From Bombardia bombarda (Eukaryota > Ascomycota > Sordariomycetes > Sordariales > Lasiosphaeriaceae): a stretch of 64,000 nt of DNA. The notes under the pieces are model-generated. The model ran no database searches. It had not been told where the DNA came from and saw only the letters and a list, made by a program, of their open reading frames with translations. A program made the position numbers and the translations under genes. The stretch spans positions 1,240,001 to 1,304,000 of the forward strand of contig JAULSR010000003.1 in the NCBI GenBank assembly GCA_030512295.1, read 5' to 3'. Positions 41,601 to 53,191 of the stretch are shown piece after piece. The stretch's first letter is position 1. The number at the start of each line of letters is the position of its first letter.

Positions 41601-42818
41601 ATGATGGCCACCCCTGACCGAGGAGCAAACGTGGCTGAAGCGGTACCCTGACATGGCTCTCGTACATCTGACGGACGACGTACTTAGCAAAAGATTTTGC
41701 TGACGAGACTTCTTTTCTTTCTCTTTTAGCACATCGAACCTAGCAATGCATCTGCAAGTGGCTCCGCCAACTTGAACACCAACCGCACCGTAAGTCCATC
41801 CCTACACAGGTTGCCATCCATACACATTTGTCCAATCGTCCATTGTCCATGCTGTCGGTCATTCGTTTGGCCATGACGACTGTGAAGACCAACACCTTGG
41901 CGACACTATCCGGGCTTGCCAGGGCCTCGGTAGTGAAAGGGTGCCCAGGTCATGAGCTCAACCTCATACTTGGGGACGGTTGTCATATCCCCTTAGGGCC
42001 CGCAGTTCGGCACCTGCAGTCGTCAAACTGCAGTGGGGTGGGGAGTCAATTACGCAGTACTTTCGCCTTAAACGGAGTACGGTGGGTCTGTTTGGGGCTG
42101 CAGCAACAGTGACAATGGACACCTCTCGCTATCTGTCGGCCGACTTACTCAGTAAATTCTTTTGCTGACTGGACTCCCCTTTTCCCCTTTCTTTCTTTTA
42201 GGGCTCAAGAAATTCCGAAAGTCTTCTCAAGCTATAGCCTCGCCCCTGGCCAGTCTGTTACTCGCCAAGAGATTGAACAGGCCGCCAATATTCTGGCAGA
42301 TTTGTCCCTGAATACCAGCAGCAACTTCCAGGAGGGTGTCGAGGCCCTGAGACAAGTCCTCCATGATGATGTCGCCACGATCACCGATCTCGTCCTAGAC
42401 AAGCGCAACACGCCCATCACCAGCAACGTCCTCACCTCGACGGCCGCCAAGGTCATCAACGAGAAGGCTCAATCAAGTCCTGATCGCTATGGCAAAGGCT
42501 ATCGACATAAAGACGGAGAAGGTCAACAAGTAAACTGAGACCGAGATGGCAGAGATCAAGAAAGAGAGCTCCCTTGGCTCGAATGCCTGGCTCCGCATGG
42601 CATCGGTCGAGCAAGCCATCAAAGTCTTCCAAAACGGATTCAGAACGCGTTTCGATCTGTGGTCTGAGCTGAAGGATAAGAATGAGAAGTTCAGTGACAA
42701 GAACCTGAAGCTGGAGTCAAAGCTTGCCAGCTTGCAGGGTGTTGTGTCACAGCAGGGACAGGAGATTAAGGCTCTGCGTGCCATGTTGGAGCGGGCGATC
42801 TCAGGCAGGAAGGCTTGA
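41601..42818 (+). pseudogene. Decayed multi-exon gene with coiled-coil C-terminus
   Basis: ATG ATG at 41601 starts MMATPDRGANVAEA, followed by a GT...AG intron to 41729, a 60-bp exon (HIEPSNASASGSANL...), another intron to 42201, then a frame with IPKVFSSYSLAPGQSVTRQE, QAANILADLSLNTSSNFQEG and VLHDDVATITDLVLDKRN. The splice joins do not hold frame into exon 3. A one-base shift near 42478 leads to a third stretch with an in-frame TAA, then MAEIKKESSLGSNAWLRM, FDLWSELKDKNEKFSD and a coiled coil (KLESKLASLQGVVSQQGQEI) to a stop at 42816-42818. I do not recognise the family. If the upper introns are mis-assigned, a shorter intact gene is possible. Confidence 0.5.
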
Positions 42819-43374
42819 ACTGAATCACTTTGTGCATAGCGATATTGGCGTAAGGCGTTGGGCTGTTTTAGAGGATTGCTTTATTTATTCTCGATAGCTG
42901 TGTCATTGCTTGCAATGACTCCATGTCACGAGCGATCACATCACGCTAAATGAGTTTATCCTTTTTGTCACGTCCTTTACAAAAGAAATGCCTATTGCTG
43001 CGTTATCTGTCCATCTATCTACCCATACTCTCTATGCTCCCCGTATCCGGCGTGTCGCATGATGACTGAAATCCAAATTTACCCTTCTCATCTTCTCCCT
43101 CAAACCCAAGTCTCAGTCACTCCAGGCCTCCACCTATCGTGTTTGCTAGTCCTCCTCCCTCCCCTTCTCCACGCCCTCCAAGTCTCGCCAGCTATATTCA
43201 AGCCTCCACTCCTTCTCCGTCCACATTCTCCCGTCCTCTTAATCCCTGACCTGGTCCTGGCCAATCAAGGAACAGCCGACCCCAGACACCTGTTCACCTC
43301 TCACTCTGTCAAGGGGCTGTGGTGTAGTAGAATAATAGGGATAGCTGGCACTTCCGGGTATGCTTGAAGACTTC
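42819..43374. other. Spacer, no supported gene
   Basis: The segment lies between two facing relics. Its frames are chance. Minus-strand sequence just left of 43375 may continue the relic described next for a short way. Confidence 0.4.
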
Positions 43375-44091
43375 TCGCGGAGTCGCCTTGCTTCGGCTTC
43401 CTTCTCCTTACGCTATTTTCTCTCCCAGGATTTTCTTCTCCATTGAGCATTCCTTGCCTTGATGTCCGGATCGTTCTTATGGTTCTCGTACCACTGTCTG
43501 CGCAGCTTAATGTGGTCCGGATTATTCCTCATCCAAGCGTAATGCCTTGCCTTTCTCTTTCTATCTTCCACCGCCTCCGCAAATGCACGATCTATCTCCT
43601 TCCTGTCGTACGATCTCTAGCCATTAAGATTCACTCTGCTCTGATCCAATTCCGATTGCCTCGCGTGTTCGGCACGGTAGTATTTACTGCCGCCTTCGTA
43701 GTGTTTGAAAGACCGGGTCGCTGGAATCAGTGCGATAATCGTCTTCGTGGTCAGCGTGATGCGTTCTTGAGGACTGCCTCGACTTTTCCTTCTTGTATTC
43801 CTCTAGCGCTGCTGCTGCTATTGCCGCCAAGACAGGACCCATGACGGGGGGGGACATAGTCACTGGGGTTACGACGGGAGCGATGGTGGGACGGTTGCTT
43901 AGTGCGGCTCTCGTATTGGTGTTGCCAAGGTTTATCAGAGACGTGGACTTGATGGAAGGCAGGTTAAGGGATGATTGATTTACCGGCTTCTGGTTTGGAG
44001 CTCGGTACGGCCAACCAAATGAGTCGGGATTGTAACTGGGCTCTACAGGGCTGGGGAGCCGTCTTTTTTCATGTCCATCTCGGGAGCTCAT
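43375..44091 (-). pseudogene. Frameshifted gene relic with two nonsense codons
   Basis: ATG 44091 starts MSSRDGHEKRRLPSPVEPSY and an Ala-rich segment (VMGPVLAAIAAAALEEYKKE), reaching a stop at 43684. One frame over, the coding look continues with KHYEGGSKYYRAEHARQSEL, then TAG, then DRKEIDRAFAEAVEDRKRKA, HYAWMRNNPDHIKLRRQWYE, KARNAQWRRKSWERK, TAG, RKEKEAEARRLREK. The repeated basic and aromatic pattern is clearly protein-like, but I know no name for it. The frame change lies in GGTCTTTCAAACAC near 43700. If the 135-residue frame alone is used, it would be a shortened protein. Confidence 0.55.
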
Positions 44092-46072
44092 TGTGAAGGG
44101 AGACGAGCTAATAGTTACAATTGGGTGCCTGAGGTGGGTACTGGGGATATCAATGAGTGCGATTGTCTGATGGGCTCTGTTGATGTTGAAGGATTGATGT
44201 CGAGAAGGAAAAGGTCGATATCCACGGCGCCTTTATAGAAAACAGCGATACTCATTTTACCTGAGAGTATTAATCATTGTATACGGATTTGTCCATATGC
44301 CACTTTCTGATTAAAGCAAAGGTTCAATTATTCTTAGCGCGGAATTTGTTTACATTGCATTAATAAGGCAAGAAACTTGTTTATTTACAATAAAAAATAC
44401 ATAAAGAAACCTTTGGTTATTGGCCGGTTCGTCTAGTGGCGTCCAAAACCTTCGGTTATTGGATAAAGCTATGGATTTTTTGTTTATTGTGATTGCCATT
44501 CCTTTGCCCGCCGTAGGCGAAAAGGCCTCCAGAGGAGATTAATCAAAAAAAACAAACAAATGAAAACGCCCATTCGTAGTCTTAGGTGCTCAGACCTTTC
44601 GAAAGTAGTTATCCTAGTTATTTTGAGAAGTTCAGTTAGTAGATCTCGCATTTCGATTCGATGCATGGGTGAAAACCCTTCTTGATAAGTCTTGTGCAAT
44701 GCTTACGATCGAAGGAATGGGATACGAAGCAGAACGGTTGCATGGGTGTGAGGAGAATAACCCACTGTAAGGTCAGGGGCCTCGAGTACGTTAAGACGTA
44801 GCTCATGCTCACCACCCCCGAACCCCACATAGGAGCATGTCAACTACAGACACATACTTATTAGCCACTGTGGCTCAACCAGAGCATTTCATGCTCTGCC
44901 ACATGCTCACTCCTGTATACTGAATGAGATAATGAGATGGGGGAGAGGGTGGTATGATTTGGGAATTACAGCTGTGATATGAGGCACATAACTGACATCT
45001 AATAGTATCATGACAACCGCATGGTTGTTCAACAACCTGGAGACCTTGTAATAATTCTCGTTGAAGTTTTGCCATACCTAGGTTTGGCGATTGTATTCTT
45101 GTACACCACATTTTGAAGCAGGGGCTGATCAAGGGGTCAGAATGAGACATGTATTTGTATTTATCTGTATTACAGAACGGCTGGGACGATGAGTTGTGTA
45201 ATGTTAGGCATCTGACTCTGTTGCCTTGACTGAACACAGCATTATTTGTTCCCGTCAATCTGCGAGTTTCCGACATATTCTCGCCGTGTGCATCATTCGT
45301 CGGTAGAGTCTTCCGGTTGAGCCTGCGGCCGGGTTTTTTTGGTTCCACTGCACTCCCTTAGACCTCATCGGTAACTGTGGAGGAATACAGGCGTTTCTGC
45401 TGTGTACTCGCTTCAGACAATCTGAAGCAGGCTAAGCTTCAGCCCAGGCGTTATTATAGGTATGCACGCCCGTATGTTCGCCTCTGATGGCCTGATACTC
45501 GCCTCTAAGCGTTGTTCAGGTATCAGATCTTCGCTTCTTCTGATGCCGTGGAATGCTAAGGCAGAAATACGAGAATTTGAAGCACGAGGCAACCACCCCT
45601 CAAGTTCATGATGCATGAAATGCCTGACAGTCCGTAACACACGCAAATGGGGGCGAGTTATGATCTATTCTCAACCGAAAACCTTAGCTCTATACTAAGA
45701 AGTTACTTTCAGGTACTCCATAATGGTCTGAAGAGTACAACAATTCGCAATCTTGAATCACAGCGGCACTTAGTATCCAGCAGCCAGAAATACCAATTGC
45801 CTAAGGTATCCTAGTTGTGCATGTAATATTGTTTCCTATTTTTGTCCTTGATGTCCTTCGTTCCCACATACCGGGGTGATTTCTTCCCGGCCGCTTAAGA
45901 TAAAAGGTAAAGTATATCAGAACACAGGGGATAAGTGATGCCAGGATCTTTTTCTCTCTCAACTCCACATCTCTTTCCATGTTTAGCCACTACTGTTTAC
46001 TGTTCATCCAATACCCACAGATATACTGTTTCAATTGGAAGTCATTACTACATTCCCACACCTGTCTTAATT
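44092..46072. other. Gene-poor, partly AT-rich spacer
   Basis: 44240-44660 is AT-rich. A 157-codon minus frame at 44875-45348 has no motif and mixed composition. No repeat or RNA gene was recognised. The last 150 bp contain the NACHT gene leader with pyrimidine tracts. Confidence 0.4.
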
Positions 46073-49000
46073 ATGGAGTCACTGATAGTTGCCGCTGCCG
46101 TCGGTGGACTCATATCCCTGCTCAATGACTTGGTGCGTCTTGCGACCGATATCTACAAAGGCACGAAGATAGAAGAGGCCTTAGAAATCAAGGCTCAATC
46201 AATTTCAGCCGAGTCTGTCAAACTAGGGCAAACTCTGAAAACCCAGCAAGGTTCATCTGGCTTGGATCCGCAGACGAAGGATCTTGCCGAGAAGTGTCAT
46301 ATGCTGTCACAAGATATGATAAATAAACTAGAGGAAATAGTTTATCGACTTGACAAAAAGGGCCAGAGGGTCAAACAGAAGTCCTGGGTTCGAGCGGCAA
46401 AAATACTTGTCGACAAGAGAGAGCTTGATAGGTTGAGCAAATCTCTTGTGAGCGTACAGGCTGATCTCAATCTGGCATTGACCCACGGGGTGTAGTAAGA
46501 AATGCGACTCTCTCTCTACTATTCTTTCCAATGGCCACGTAACTATGCTGACTTGAACTACTCTCTTTTAGTAATCAAGCCATTGCATCTCGTCTGATGC
46601 AGGAAAATATTTTCACTACGCTGAATGAACTGCAGCAGAAATTCATCAGGAGACTTGCAGATGGCTACGATACTCTGCTTGCATTCATGCGCCAACAAAC
46701 AAACGACATCAATACCCTGCTTGAATCCATGCGTCAACAGACAAACGACATCAACGCGGACACGGAAGAGAGGCATCGCGAGAACTTTCTCACAAGCTTA
46801 GCCTACAGTGGCATGAGCAACAGAAAGGGCCAGATTAACAAACAACACGCCCAAACCTTTGACTGGATTTTTGGGGAGGCTCAAGACCTTGACTACGACC
46901 GCTTCAACCCTGACAACCTTGACATTGACGGCATCAGCATTATCGATGACGATAAAACTATCGACGGCAATAAGTCCGATAAGACGGACTACAACAAGAG
47001 TATCGATGGGTCGCAAACTGGCACCAACGGTGAAACTAGCACCGCTTCTGGCACCGTCACAGACTTCACCGGCCGCTACTACGCTCGGTGGGATAACTTC
47101 TCAGCCTGGCTGGCGTCGACAACCGAGAAGCTCTATTGGATCAGCGGCAAGCCTGGTTCCGGCAAGAGCACTTTGATGAAGTTCCTCTCCCTCAATCCCC
47201 GGACGATCAAGTGTTTGGAGAAGAGTGACAATGTCGGGACCATGGGCCCCCTCATCCTATCATTTTATATGTGGGGCGGTGGTGGTCCTGATTCTTCAGT
47301 TGAACAGAAGAGCATCCATGGCCTCTTGTGTTCGCTTCTCTGTCATCTTCTCCGATCCGACAGCTCGCTCATCGACGATCTGATGAAGCAAACGGACATT
47401 TTCGACATTCCTCCCAAGAACAAGAGACACTCCGGACACTGGTCAGATTATGAGCTCCAGATCAGCCTACTCCACGCCCTGAAGCAGTCGCGTCGACTCG
47501 TATGTATATTCATCGACGGGTTAGACGAAATCGACCGCCAGACACAGAAACCTGAAGAGCTCATTGCCCTCATCCAAAACATCTGCGATAATGCATACGT
47601 CAAGGTGTGCATTTCAAGCCGTCCCGAGACCGAATTCAAGAAGGCATACTCCCGCTGCCCATCACTGCGTCTGCAGGATCTCACCAGGCGAGATATCGCG
47701 TTGATGACGGATGACCTACTCAGAACCATGGACTTTACTCACCATGGTGGTGAGGGTAGTCGCGAAGAGGTCATCAGGTACATTGTTGACAACGCAGACG
47801 GTGTCTTCATCTGGGTTGGGCTAGCCCTGGATATTGTCAAGCATACTACCAACGATAATGACCCCGATGACTTCGAGATTTACTACTCATACAAGGATCT
47901 TCTTGTCAAACTGCAGAAACTGCCGACGGATCTCAAACATCTCTATGACCTCACATGGAAGCGAAATGTCATACAGGAAGGGGATCAGGATGCAGAACTC
48001 TACTTCAAACTGGTGCTCAAAGGAAACTCGTACGGATCAAACGCTTCAGTTCTCGAAGCCGGCCGACCAACGTCCCTGTTCCACATTGCGGTCGCTTACG
48101 ACAAGGGTCTCCAGAAAGACATCTTGGAGAAAAAACGCATCCCACTGCGAAAGATTATGACCAGGATTGATGATACTCGCAAGAGCATCAACAGTTGCTG
48201 TCGTGGCTTTCTAGAGGTCCGTGACACAGCCTTCAACACCTCTAACGACGACATCGACCTCAGCAACGAGCTAGGCGACAGCTATCTTGGAGACATGTTC
48301 AACAGGTTCCTAATGCCCCTCGGTGCGTGTACGGCCAATTATCCTTTCGATTCACAAGCGGTACCCTCAGGTTCTAACCTCAACAAGCTCTGGAGGTCCG
48401 TTTACCACACCCGGGTTGAGTTCATCCATCGCACGGCAGCCGATTTTGTCACTTCCAGTGGCGACATCCTTCAAAGAAATTATGCAAGAGAGGAAGAAAT
48501 TACCGTGTCGATTGCACGATCTCGCCTGGTACAGGATGCTTTCTTCCGGCTGTCACATGATGCTTATCGCACCGAGAACTTCATCAACTTCATCAAGCCG
48601 CTGTCGGCCGAGGCACAGCGTCCTCTGCTTGGACTCCTCGGACAGACATGCCAACGCTGGCTTGACATGGTGCCAGCCATGGAGAACATTCTCAACGAGT
48701 GCAACTCCCAGCTTCGGCAAGGAGATCTTGAGGGAAATTGGGCCAAAATCCTAGTGGATTCCGTGATATTGAATCCAGGACAATTTCTCCTTGAGTCCGT
48801 CGTCAAGGACGCTTTCTTCAAGGAAGATATGAAGACCGATATCACCGGCTTACCCGAGTTCAAGGGGATTCTGCCCTACATCCAAGCGAGTCTCGTAGCT
48901 TGTGGGTCTATCCAGCCTACAAGCGTCAAGCCATCAAACTTTCGTGAGTTCAAGAAAATTGATGATGACGACAAGGAGGTTGACGGCGAGGAGGATTACG

Positions 49001-49554
49001 ACGAGGAATTTGACGACGACAAGACATATGACGAGTCTTCGGCTGAAATCAGCCATCGACTGGTTCCTCCTTGCCCGCCGCAGAACATGCAATGGCCACT
49101 CGAGATCCCTGAGGAGATGTACAATGGCTTTCCTGAAAGACCTTTTATCAGAGTATTCTCTCGTTTCGTCACATACCTCGCATCGACTTCTTGGATGCTC
49201 GTGAACGGGCGAAGAAGCATTCGTCGTCATGTGATACACGTCCTGGGCCTGGATCGTGAAATTCCTAAGAGAATTGGCAAAATATCAGAGGATATGGAAG
49301 AGATCTACAGATCCCAGAAAGTAGACATAGCGGTCGACGAGGAGATCTTGGAAATAGCACCCAGGGCGGTGGATGGAAAGAGTGACGAGAATGATGCCGC
49401 ACTAGTCAGATTGTTTAACTCGTTATTCCCCAGCTCGGCATGGGAGGGAAATCTCAGGATGGAGGCTCTTGAGTACATGGACAAGATTGAAGATTGCTTG
49501 ACAGCAGGTGGATGGGATGGTACATTGTTGACAGTGCCGAATGGGAACTGGTAG
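46073..49554 (+). CDS. NACHT-domain STAND NTPase (fungal NLR-like)
   Basis: Exon 1 46073-46494, intron 46495-46571 (GTAAGA...TAG), exon 2 46572-49554; 1134 residues. ATG 46073 is preferred to the in-frame ATG at 45938 because it starts a typical amphipathic helix (MESLIVAAAVGGLISLLNDL). Residues 1-230 form the helical N-terminal domain common to fungal NACHT proteins, with a 14-residue tandem repeat TLL..MRQQTNDIN. A Ser/Asp-rich linker follows. The NACHT core has Walker A GKPGSGKSTLM at about 334-344, Walker B CIFIDGLDEID at about 452-462 and VKVCISSRPE. The C-terminal helical part has VEFIHRTAADF (about 756), as in fungal NACHT proteins lacking repeats. No ankyrin, WD40 or TPR repeats are present. 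Such proteins act in self/non-self recognition and cell death; this one's role is unknown. Confidence 0.9.
46687..46770 (+). repeat. 42-bp tandem repeat inside the NACHT gene
   Basis: Two copies start at the ATG codons 46687 and 46729 and code MRQQTNDIN twice, plus TLLES-like linkers. Synonymous differences (CAACAA/CAACAG, AATACC/AACGCG) show the copies have begun to diverge. Confidence 0.85.
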
Positions 49555-49590
49555 TGGGTTTAAGGTGTTTGCATAAACATAGTGGAAGCC

Positions 49591-49637
49591 AGGTAAGGTA
49601 AGTAAGGGGGACAGGTAAGGTAAGTAGTAAGGGGGAC
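49591..49637. repeat. Short tandem duplication
   Basis: AGGTAAGGTAAGTAAGGGGGAC (22 bp) is followed by the same sequence with a 3-bp GTA insertion. It lies in the 3' flank of the NACHT gene. Confidence 0.85.
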
Positions 49638-49681
49638 ACCCAATCGTTTTCATTTCCCATAGATTTCAGTGCCAGTATCTT

Positions 49682-50299
49682 CTAGGATCCAATCTGCACA
49701 CAGTTAGCGATGTTTCTCGCCAAATATCTCCACCCCCACCACGTTCAATGCCGGATTCCATCGTGAACATACCTGCCAAACATTCAACGCCACCCCGCCC
49801 TCAAACGGCCCGCCCGTCGCGTATCCCACAATGCTATTCAGCCACGCATACTTTGCGCTCCCTGTCTCAAACAAAATCTGCACATGTGGCGCGTGGCCCT
49901 TCTCCGTTACCATGATGGTCGCGTTGTCGCTGGTATGGAGCACGTATATCGCGTCCGGGCTGAATATGCCCTTGGAGTCTGTCAGGCCCCAGTCCAGGCC
50001 AAGGCCAACCGTTCCTGCAATGATGCACACACACAGAGGACCAGTCAGTCATTCATCCCACTTACGAGGTGCAAGACCCAAGCAGTGTAGGCAGCTAACG
50101 CACCGCTGAGCTTCGGGCCAGAAAATGCACCTCCCGAGATGGGCAGGATGCCTCTGCTGCCATACGGCACGGATCCGATGTCGACGCCGGCGGGCATGGT
50201 GAGGTTGATGCTGTACAGGTACGTCACGGCGGGAGGCGTGGGGTCGACAGTGAGACCGGTGGCGGCAAGCGCCAGCAGGGCAAGTGGGAGGGCGATCAT
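49682..50299 (-). CDS. Small secreted DUF3237-like protein
   Basis: ATG 50299 starts a signal peptide (MIALPLALLALAATGLTVDP). Exon 1 50299-50104, intron 50015-50103, exon 2 from 50014 with TVGLGLDWGLTDSKG, IYVLHTSDNATIMVTEKGHA and SIVGYATGGPFEGGVALNVW. The pattern, including GS(A)KYAWLNS, matches the DUF3237/UPF0311 barrel family of unknown function. The end is ambiguous: reading on gives a stop at 49704 (168 residues), while a GT-AG intron 49694-49772 gives WQIGS and a stop at 49682 (149 residues). The second fits the family's short end better. Secretion is unusual for a family mostly known as cytosolic. Confidence 0.75.
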
Positions 50300-50833
50300 G
50301 GTGTCTGGGATGTGATGGTGCCTGTTGAAGATGGCCGTAGAGTCCTAAGAGTAAAGCGACGAGAAAGGTCGTTTGGACTTTTAGTCATTCTTTCGAGGGG
50401 ATCTCAGCACTTATAACGCCATTTCGACAAGCAGTGAGGAATGTTCAAGCTACCTGTCGCAATCAGCGTTGGAGGGCCGGGTATGTGTTCTGGGAGGCGG
50501 CTAATCAAAACACCTGTCAAAAGGACGCATTCCCGCTGCGCCTGCTTTGCCTGAACGTGAAGTAGAGATACCGATAAATTGGGTCTTAATGCCGGAAAGT
50601 TAATGCAGCTGGCGATCGCCTGCATGGGACCTGCATGCGACCTGCATGGAAGTTGGTGGGATCATAACATATTTGGATTGTGTTTTTGTGAGGCCAGCCT
50701 TCTCGGGTCGGCGGGATAAATATCCTAACCTCGCAGTCCGCATGCCCCCCTCACGTATTATGGGATGGGAAATCTTGAGTACTCATTCCATTCAAAGCTC
50801 AATTACCATAGCATCTCCAGGTAAGAAGCCCCC
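50300..50833. other. Spacer, no supported gene
   Basis: Holds the promoter of the DUF3237-like gene and the 3' flank of the ankyrin gene. Direct repeat GACCTGCATG occurs at about 50626-50650. No coding frame is supported. Confidence 0.45.
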
Positions 50834-53191
50834 TCATCCTGCTTCAGGAGTCTCGGAAACCCCCCAACATATAGCCCTCCCCTTCGCTGGCGTCCAGCCC
50901 TCGATATAAGCCGCAATCTCCTCACGTTGCTTCTCATTCTCAAGCTTGGTCGAGGCTCTGGCAACCTCGGCAGGAGTCTTGCCTGTATCCATGCCCGTAG
51001 ACGGTACAATTAACCTCGCTTCCCGATTCGCCCCGTTTCGGAGCAGCCAGCGCACCGTTTCCAGATGCCCCATCCGAGCCGCAGCGTGCAGCGGAGTATT
51101 GCCATTGTGGCTGGGCATGTTGATGTCGACACCACACGCCAAGAGATATGTCGCACACAAGATATGACCCCTGGCACATGCAATGTAAAAGGCATCGCTG
51201 CCAAAGTGATTCTTGAGTTTCCAGTCGGCACCGTGGGGTTTGTGTTTCACCAAAAAGTTGACCAAGAACTCGTGCCCGTACTCAGCCGCACGAATCAGCG
51301 GCGTCATACCACCGTTGTCGGGGCAGTTGATATCGACCTTGTGGCCTGGGTGTCCAAGAAGATGAGCAATGGAGGTCTGGTGGCCCCAAATGGCTGCGTG
51401 GTGTATTGGTTGCATCCCGTCATTGTCTGGAATACAGGGGTCTGCGCCGTTCTCCATCAACAGCTCTCCCAGACGTAAGTCACCCTTTGCGCATGCCATG
51501 TGTAGAGGAATATTTCCTTTGGAATCGCATTTGTTGGGATCTGCGCCGTTCTTCATCAACAGCTCTGCAAGACGAATGTCACCCATTGCACATGCCCTGT
51601 GTAGAAGAGTATTTTCTTTGGCATCGCATACGTTGGGATCTGCCCCTGCATCCAGCAACGCAGAGCTGCCGTGAACAGCATCAGGACTCCCCGAGCTAGC
51701 CATGGCCCATAATGCAGTTGTGTAGCTGGGATCCTTTGAGCGATGGTTTACGTCCGCGTTGTACTCGATGAGGAGCTTTACGGCTTTAATATGCCCTCGT
51801 TTTGCTGCGAACCAGAGAGGTTGTCGTTTCAAAGAGTCCCATTCAGACCACCATCCTCTTAAGCCCTTTAATTTTGCTGACTCCTGAAAAACCTTTAACT
51901 CCTCCAACAACCCCTCTTCTGCTGCATGGTGCAATGGAGTATAGTCGTCTTTGGTTCTTCCAAGGGTTGGGTCAGCCGGTATCCCCGGCCTGGTAGGATC
52001 CAAGAGGACTCGCAGTACGTGTGTATTAGACGGTTGATGTTCCAAGTCTTCGCGATAAACTGCTTCCATAACTGGCGTATTGCCGCTATCATCGTAGGCG
52101 TTCGGGTCGGCGCCATTCGTGAGAAGAACTTTGGTGACAGCGAGGAGATTCTTTTTTACTGCGATGTGAAGAGCAGTCCGACCCTTGTCGTCAGCGCGTG
52201 CAATGTTTGCCCCGTGTCGGATCAGCGCGAGAGCTGTAACTGGGTGATTTTTCAGCAGTGCAAGCATGAGAGGGGTCTTTCTGTCGCGAGTGTAGCAATC
52301 CACTTTGGCGCCATGTGAGAGGAGGAGCTCGATCATTGATAAATTCCCCCGCTGAGCGGCAATATGCAATGGGAAGAGCTGGTTCTTTTCCTGCAGGTAG
52401 AAGTTTGGGTCGTTCAGTGAAAGCAGGTCTTCGACTTCGCGTTTTTCGTTCTCTCTCACTGCCTTGACAAGCATTTCTCGTGCATTGTAGTTGGGTAATG
52501 AATGTGATGATCCCGAAGTACTCGAGGGCCGGCGGTGTCTGTCTCGAGAGTATTTCAGGTGGAAGAGATTGAACATTTCACCCAGAATCGAGCCCACGTT
52601 GTCCTGAGATTGCAACCTCCTCAGCGAGATGGAATTTGACTGTCTAATGCATAATGGTATTAGAATAGTGCGACCCGCCATGCGGCTTGGCAGAAAGCAG
52701 ATGTAAGCTTACGACTGAAGATTGCTCTGGACCAGCTGCAACATGTGGATCTTGGAAAGAATCTTCTGGTGCATTGTATCTAGATACGACTTTTTCCATA
52801 CCACCTGGCCATTAGCAGCCAGGCGACCCAGCTTGGATTTGGAGCCATGTAAGGATTGTAGCCCCTCGAGCTCCACCAGCAGAGCGCTGATTTCCAGTTG
52901 AAGCTGTGAAACACTATCCTGTAGCAGAATTGCTGTGTTGATGCCAGGGGAATTGGGGCTGCTATCGTTTCCATCGACGCTGTCGATGCGCAATGTGGGC
53001 AGTACAGTCGACTTTAGCTGCTCCTGGATGTCTTCGAGAATACTGTGGGTGAAGTCGCAGTCATGTTTTATGTCGGCGACTGTTTGTTCAGCCTTGGCGA
53101 AATCCGACAGAAGTGTGGCCACCTGCTTGAGCGCTGGCGCAAGACTTGCAATGGCAGAAGCGATTCCCAGTGCAGATATGGGATCGGCCAT
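50834..53191 (-). CDS. Ankyrin-repeat protein with STAND-type N-terminal domain
   Basis: Exon 1 53191-52713, intron 52644-52712 (GTAAGC...TAG), exon 2 52643-50834; 762 residues. Residues 1-160 (MADPISALGIASAIASLAP, ADIKHDCDFTHSILEDIQEQ) match the helical N-terminal domain found on fungal STAND proteins, usually followed by NACHT or NB-ARC. Here it is followed directly by about twelve ankyrin repeats (FPLHIAAQRGNLSMIELLLS, TALHIAVKKN, TPLHHAAEEG, NTLLHRACAMGD, IPLHMACAKGD, TPLHAAARMGH). No NTPase domain lies between. Two neighbouring repeats are near copies at DNA level. No membrane segment. It may be a partner or a truncated relative of NLR proteins such as the NACHT gene 1.3 kb away; that is inference. 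Confidence 0.88.
51441..51638. repeat. 99-bp tandem ankyrin repeat duplication
   Basis: Units 51441-51539 and 51540-51638 each code one 33-residue ankyrin repeat (C-A-GD-RL-ELLM-NGADP). By eye they differ at about 14 of 99 positions, far less than the other repeats in the gene. The phase is the canonical one-repeat unit. Confidence 0.85.

Noticed and set aside
44420..44475. tRNA-like string CCGGTTCGTCTAGTGGCG
   Set aside because: It resembles a D-arm start, but no acceptor stem, anticodon arm or T-arm (GGTTCGA) can be paired around it.
44875..45348. 157-codon minus-strand frame
   Set aside because: No motif and scattered Cys/Ser; most likely chance in a gene-poor spacer.
45935..46072. Upstream in-frame start for the NACHT gene
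   Set aside because: It adds 45 residues of low-complexity Ser/His/Tyr text ahead of the usual N-terminal helix; ATG 46073 fits the family better.
49694..49772. Reading of the DUF3237 gene without its last intron
   Set aside because: Not fully rejected: the stop at 49704 stays possible, but the spliced end is preferred because the extra 20 residues have no family counterpart.
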